From Phycisphaerales bacterium (lineage in GTDB: Bacteria; Planctomycetota; Phycisphaerae; Phycisphaerales; SM1A02), in assembly GCA_014238785.1 (NCBI GenBank), contig JABAAL010000017.1:1-34330 (forward strand): DNA of 34,330 nucleotides, in the 5' to 3' direction. Position numbers and translations under genes: made by a program. Positions 31,426 to 34,330 of the stretch are shown here, piece after piece. Within the stretch, counting starts at the first letter, position 1; each line of letters starts with the position of its first letter. The notes beneath the pieces are model-generated. The model was not told where the DNA came from. It searched no databases and worked only from the letters and a program-made list of their open reading frames with translations.

Positions 31426-31778
31426 GTGTATAACTCCAGTTGGAATCGGTAATTCTACGCCAGTGGGGTCCCAAAGGCAATGCCAACACCGAAGCATTTC
31501 ATTGCCCCTAGGTTAATTAATTGCTCAAAAACCATTAAATTAGCTCGGAGATAATTAATTCTCTCAAAAAATACCGTTAAGTCCGACCCGATGGCCAACA
31601 GCCTCCAAAAATTTAATTGACTTTGGGTTAACTTATTGCTCAAAAACCATTAATTGGCCCATGGCTAATTAATTTTGGAAAGGTTGGGGTTTTGGGGAAG
31701 GTGATGACGATGAGAATAAACTGGGCAGCGAATGTCGCATAGCCCATACATCACAACACGTTTCAGGGAAGAAACCTA
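31426..31778. other. AT-rich divergent intergenic region
   Basis: 353 bp without a gene, between the HTH-membrane protein (-) and the sigma factor (+). It contains three degenerate copies of a 26-30 bp repeat (listed separately) and a G-rich stretch (TTGGGGTTTTGGGGAAGG) near 31684-31701. It must hold both divergent promoters; a TAGAAT box on the minus strand near 31452 may serve the HTH gene. No ORF looks coding. Confidence 0.6.
31513..31675. repeat. Degenerate direct repeats upstream of the sigma factor
   Basis: TTGCTCAAAAACCATTAA occurs exactly twice, at 31521-31538 and 31636-31653, each preceded by a TTAA-rich arm so that the full unit is about 26 bp (31513-31538, 31628-31653). A diverged copy with TCTCAAAAAATACCGTTAA lies at 31551-31580, and a half unit TAATTAATTTT at 31665-31675. 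The arrangement suggests multiple binding sites for one protein. Confidence 0.7.
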
Positions 31779-32615
31779 ATGGTCAGTCATCTAAAAGAAG
31801 ATGGCGGCGATTTTTTGCCGCCACAGATATGTAATTCAAGCAACCAAACAACTCTCCAATGGGCAAAGGAAGCAATGTTGTACTACAAAAAAACTGGATG
31901 TTTACTAACGAGAGAATCCCTGCTCCTTTATTACATGGACACCTACGTAACCCGATTGGCAGCGAAAATCGCGACGAGCGTCCTCAATAGGGTTGAACAA
32001 GACGATCTCAAACAGGTAGCGTTCTTTGCACTCAACAAGTACATAGATAAATTTGACCCCTCTTTAAACTTCAAATTTGAAAGCTTCGCGCGACTTCGCA
32101 TCGAAGGCGCAATGCTTGACTACCTCAGGAAGGAAGACCCTGCCTCTCGTCTAGCTCGTTCTCGTTCTAAATTGATAGCAAAGGGTATCGCATCATTTAA
32201 GGCAGAATACGGCCGTCAGCCCGCGGATGAAGAGCTTCAGTACTTTCTTCAACTAGATAATGCAGAATTTATCGCCGTCATGCGAGACGTGCACGTGCCC
32301 CGCACGCTCTCCTACCATCCAAGTGATTGCGACAACAACGATGATGTATCAATTGCAATTCATGTAGAAACAAAATCCGACTGTTTTGAATCGGTCAACA
32401 GGGATGATTTAAACACATGGTTGTATCAACAACTTGGACATTATGACTTGCTCATCGTAACCCTCACCTACACGGAGGGGTTAACCATGTTAGAAATTGG
32501 GCACGCACTTGGATACAGCGAATCGCGTGTAAGCCAACGATTAAAACATGTCCATGGAATTTTGAAGGCCCGGCTGCTTGATAATCCAAATGAATTAACG
32601 CTTATGGCTGGTTAA
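31779..32615 (+). CDS. RNA polymerase sigma factor of the FliA/WhiG-like sigma-70 class
   Basis: The 278-residue product has sigma region 2 (about 48-120; DDLKQVAFFALNKYIDKFDP and FKFESFARLRIEGAMLDYLR), a region 3-like helical block (about 125-175) and region 4 (about 215-265; LTYTEGLTMLEIGHALGYSE with the HTH SRVSQRLKHVH). The GAMLDYLRKEDPASR stretch is typical of FliA/SigB-type alternative sigma factors. The N-terminal 45 residues are extra. No anti-sigma factor or flagellar gene is nearby, so its regulon is unknown; it may be controlled through the repeats directly upstream. Its end overlaps the convergent small membrane protein by 14 bp. Confidence 0.92.
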   Translation: MVSHLKEDGGDFLPPQICNSSNQTTLQWAKEAMLYYKKTGCLLTRESLLLYYMDTYVTRLAAKIATSVLNRVEQDDLKQVAFFALNKYIDKFDPSLNFKFESFARLRIEGAMLDYLRKEDPASRLARSRSKLIAKGIASFKAEYGRQPADEELQYFLQLDNAEFIAVMRDVHVPRTLSYHPSDCDNNDDVSIAIHVETKSDCFESVNRDDLNTWLYQQLGHYDLLIVTLTYTEGLTMLEIGHALGYSESRVSQRLKHVHGILKARLLDNPNELTLMAG

Positions 32616-32844
32616 GAAGTGGAATAACCCATTGGACAAACATGCCAAGGGCAATTGCGATGCCACCAATGCCAAGAACAATTTGTACTGTCATAATTAT
32701 GACGGACTGCCAGTATATTGCGTAATCTTCTACACGTAGCGCACGATAGATAACAGAAATGCCAAACACAAGTGGAATTAACAACAGGTACCACCACGAC
32801 TGCATTGCATTCATCGGTTCAAGGAATGGTGTCCATCCAAGCAT
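32602..32844 (-). CDS. Small membrane protein with two to three transmembrane helices
   Basis: The 80-residue product has hydrophobic segments at about 16-34 and 44-73. No motif is known to me. Its ATG overlaps the stop of the upstream membrane protein gene (TAATG), so the two are translationally coupled and probably work together. Confidence 0.7.
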   Translation of the reverse strand: MLGWTPFLEPMNAMQSWWYLLLIPLVFGISVIYRALRVEDYAIYWQSVIIMTVQIVLGIGGIAIALGMFVQWVIPLLNQP

Positions 32845-33299
32845 TACGAAGCCCGCCGATCTTGCGTGGTTCGACGCCTTTCAAGATCTTCACTTTTTAC
32901 CGCCCCAATCAAGTCAAGCAGCACAACAAAATTCATTAATCCAGCCATGGCAATAAAAAGGGTCCCAATTTCATTCGCGTGACTAAGACCAACTCTAGTT
33001 ACTTTCTCAACCACTGGAAGCGGTGCAATCAATGCTTGATTGAGCACATCAATCCCAACAACAATCAATCCACCCCAAACCTGTGGGATAAACCACAAAC
33101 CATCATTTTTGTGATCAACAGCATCAATTCCGCCAATAAGAACACCGCAGACAACGAGGAACAATACACCGCCCATGATTAAAAAACCGCGCCGCTTTTG
33201 GCCAAGGCTAATATGTCCAAGACCTGGAAGTATCCAACCAAGAATAATAGCCGCGATATTAAGTGGTGGTTTGTTTGCGTTGTTGTAATTATTTGCCAT
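32844..33299 (-). CDS. Membrane protein, DUF6677/TM2-like
   Basis: The 151-residue product has an Asn-rich cytoplasmic start, then GWILPGLGHISLGQKRRG, a TM2-type signature in which two helices flank a basic loop. Further helices lie at about 40-57, 73-92 and 109-130, and the tail is charged (ERRRTTQDRRAS). This pattern matches the planctomycete DUF6677-like proteins as I remember them; function unknown. It has a TATAAT -10 box 12 bases before its ATG, shared as a palindrome with the divergent gene. Confidence 0.72.
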   Translation of the reverse strand: MANNYNNANKPPLNIAAIILGWILPGLGHISLGQKRRGFLIMGGVLFLVVCGVLIGGIDAVDHKNDGLWFIPQVWGGLIVVGIDVLNQALIAPLPVVEKVTRVGLSHANEIGTLFIAMAGLMNFVVLLDLIGAVKSEDLERRRTTQDRRAS

Positions 33300-33311
33300 A
33301 GCTACGGTGTC

Positions 33312-33319
33312 ATTATAAT
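33312..33319. promoter_or_regulatory. Palindromic -10 element shared by two divergent genes
   Basis: ATTATAAT is its own reverse complement, giving a consensus TATAAT on each strand (plus 33314-33319, minus 33312-33317). Minus: 12 bases before the ATG at 33299. Plus: 21 bases before the GTG at 33341. Confidence 0.5.
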
Positions 33320-33340
33320 CTTGTGGGGTATGCTACCAAT

Positions 33341-33724
33341 GTGACAGCAAAGAAGGGACATCATGGAAACGATTCTGAAATGCCGGACGATACCGGTGAG
33401 ATTGTAGACCGACGCGGCGGAATTGATCGGCGCGACCTAAGAAAGCCATCTCAATCAGATTTAGATCGAAGACGAGGACCCGGAAGGCGACGCACCGATT
33501 TTCTACGCGCAGCGGAAGAGGGGGAAATGAACCAAGAACAATTTATGTTCCTTCTCGCTATCAATGCGTTTAAAGAAGCAAATGGAAGAACATTCCCCAC
33601 ATGGACGGATGTTCTTGAAGTGGTTCGAAAACTTGGTTACCGAAAAACGTTACCGAGCGAATTAAAACTAGGGGACAGGGTTCAAGACTGGACGGAAGAA
33701 GCTAACAGTGATAGTGGGGTCTAA
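33341..33724 (+). CDS. Small charged protein of unknown function
   Basis: The product has about 127 residues. The N-terminal half is very rich in Asp and Arg (DRRGGIDRRDLRKP, DLDRRRGPGRRRTDFL), the C-terminal half is a compact helical-looking domain (EQFMFLLAINAFKEANGR, TWTDVLEVVRKLGYRKT). I know it only as a hypothetical type. The start is uncertain: GTG at 33341, GTG at 33323 or ATG at 33380 are all in frame; I prefer 33341 because 33323 lies too close to the -10. Its stop abuts the ferredoxin stop on the other strand. Confidence 0.65.
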   Translation: MTAKKGHHGNDSEMPDDTGEIVDRRGGIDRRDLRKPSQSDLDRRRGPGRRRTDFLRAAEEGEMNQEQFMFLLAINAFKEANGRTFPTWTDVLEVVRKLGYRKTLPSELKLGDRVQDWTEEANSDSGV

Positions 33725-33982
33725 TTACTTAAAGAAGTCTGTATTTATTTGAATATATTTATGCCACTCTTCGGGTAAATCTTCTTCGGGAAAAATAGCC
33801 TGTACGGGGCACTCATCAACACACAGCCCACAATCTATACATGTTTCTGGATCAATGTATAACATTTCGACATCGCCAAACTTCTCGTCATCTTTCATCG
33901 GAAGGATGCAATCAACTGGGCAAACATCTACGCAAGACGTGTCTTTGGTACCGATGCATGGTTCTGCAATTATGTGTGTCAT
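33725..33982 (-). CDS. fdxA: Seven/eight-iron ferredoxin (two-cluster, FdxA type)
   Basis: The 85-residue product has the FdxA-like pattern C9, C17, C21, C25 (PCIGTKDTSCVDVCPVDC) and a second set C48, C51, C54, C58 (CIDCGLCVDECP). The spacing in the first set (seven residues between the first two Cys) is that of FdxA proteins with one [3Fe-4S] and one [4Fe-4S] cluster. It is a soluble electron carrier. The C-terminal tail is acidic and aromatic. Unlike the leaderless genes nearby it has a full promoter with a leader of about 40 nt. Confidence 0.9.
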   Translation of the reverse strand: MTHIIAEPCIGTKDTSCVDVCPVDCILPMKDDEKFGDVEMLYIDPETCIDCGLCVDECPVQAIFPEEDLPEEWHKYIQINTDFFK

Positions 33983-34025
33983 GAATGTCTCTTCGGTCTA
34001 GTCGTAGTTAAAAGTTGCATGTTTT

Positions 34026-34054
34026 ATTATGGCATAGTTTTAGCACTTTGCCAA
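34026..34054 (-). promoter_or_regulatory. Sigma-70 promoter of the ferredoxin gene
   Basis: On the minus strand TTGGCA (34049-34054) and CATAAT (34026-34031) are separated by exactly 17 bp, with a TGC extension before the -10. The ATG is 43 bases further on. Confidence 0.65.
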
Positions 34055-34061
34055 GTGCTTT

Positions 34062-34099
34062 GTACAAAAGAAGAAACGACCCCAAATTGAGGTCGTTTC
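34062..34099 (-). terminator. Terminator after the histone-like gene
   Basis: GAAACGACC and GGTCGTTTC form a perfect 9-bp stem with a 9-base loop (34073-34099), followed on the minus strand by TTCTTTTG. It lies 32 bp past the stop of the lysine-rich gene and directly before the ferredoxin promoter. Confidence 0.78.
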
Positions 34100-34131
34100 C
34101 ACTTGTGATCCGTAATGTAATAACGCTTGGG

Positions 34132-34330
34132 TTATTTTTTGCGTCGGCGAGTCGTCTTCTTAGCAGCTTTCTTACGAGTTGCTTTCTTACGAGTTGCTTT
34201 CTTTTTAGTAGCTTTCTTGCGAGTAGCTTTCTTGCGAGTAGCTTTCTTACGGGTAGCTTTCTTTTTAGTAGCTTTCTTGCGAGTAGCTTTCTTTTTAGTA
34301 GCTTTCTTGCGAGTAGCTTTCTTACGGGTA
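34132..34330 (-). CDS. Histone H1-like lysine-rich tail (start beyond right edge)
   Basis: The frame is open from the right edge to a TAA at 34132, giving the last 65 residues. They consist of about eleven repeats of the pentapeptide KKAT(R/K), ending AAKKTTRRRKK. The DNA repeats in a 15-bp register with small changes (unit of AAGAAAGCTACTCGC type). Such tails occur in bacterial histone H1-like proteins (Hc1/HctB-like) that bind and compact DNA. The N-terminal domain is not in the window, so it might also be a tail on another DNA-binding protein such as HU. Confidence 0.8.
   Translation of the reverse strand, partial: TRKKATRKKATKKKATRKKATKKKATRKKATRKKATRKKATKKKATRKKATRKKAAKKTTRRRKK
34146..34330. 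repeat. 15-bp tandem repeat coding for KKAT(R/K)
   Basis: At least ten tandem copies of a 15-bp unit run to the window edge inside the histone-like gene. The third-codon changes are few, so copies are young or kept alike by gene conversion. Confidence 0.85.

Overview
The window looks like a chromosomal segment of a low-to-mid GC member of the Planctomycetota, most plausibly a Phycisphaerae-type marine lineage. This is inferred from protein style, not from a marker gene. The supporting features are an excisionase-like HTH protein with a long Gly/Ser/Asp/Leu repeat and membrane tail, a lysine-rich histone H1-like tail, a secreted protein with a planctomycete-style N-terminus, a DUF6677-like membrane protein, a stand-alone LigD-phosphoesterase-like protein and a Hanks-type kinase. 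I saw no rRNA, tRNA, CRISPR array, transposase or prophage. Most genes are housekeeping genes, scattered out of their usual operons.

Layout. 1-593 (-): partial lipoprotein. 653-2943 (+): pyrB and tryptophanase. 2944-4503 (-): solitary nuoG, followed upstream by a REP-like palindrome. 4568-9213 (-): an operon of an exported M3 oligopeptidase fused to two FKBP domains, an MFS transporter and a membrane-anchored protein. 9304-10749 (-): solitary atpD with its terminator. 10925-12801 (+): FabZ, long acyl carrier protein, second FabZ-like protein and an AhpD-like protein, closed by a strong terminator. 13056-17755 (+): coaD, a metallo-beta-lactamase-fold protein that has lost its metal ligands, a 620-residue secreted protein and gpmI. 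17752-18759 (-): holA. 18839-20455 (+): FHA-GAF histidine kinase. 20525-22036 (+): clpP1, clpP2 and a small lipoprotein. 22272-23931 (+): degenerate peptidoglycan amidase and Ser/Thr kinase. 23932-24939 (-): BFD-type ferredoxin and LigD-like protein. 25005-26605 (+): TPR lipoprotein and ArsR-methyltransferase. 26611-28173 (-): metG. 28215-29828 (+): secreted TPR protein. 29794-31425 (-): HTH-membrane protein and psd. 31779-32615 (+): FliA-like sigma factor. 32602-33299 (-): two membrane proteins. 33341-33724 (+): small charged protein. 33725-33982 (-): ferredoxin. 34132-34330 (-): histone-like tail, running off the edge.

Three themes stand out. (1) Transcription: at least seven genes have a -10 hexamer only 6-9 nt before the start codon, which predicts leaderless mRNAs beside other genes with good Shine-Dalgarno sites. 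All seven convergent gene pairs are separated by at most 5 bp or overlap, leaving no room for terminators. (2) Several enzyme families appear with altered catalytic residues: ClpP2 (Asp to Asn), the MBL-fold protein (all His ligands lost) and the PGRP-type amidase (two of three zinc ligands lost). (3) There are unusual fusions and pairings: M3 peptidase-FKBP-FKBP, LigD-PE-like plus Cse60-like, pyrB-tnaA, and nuoG and atpD outside their operons.

No defence system or mobile element was recognised. The most novel single candidates are the M3-FKBP2 secreted fusion and the ClpP1/ClpP2 pair.
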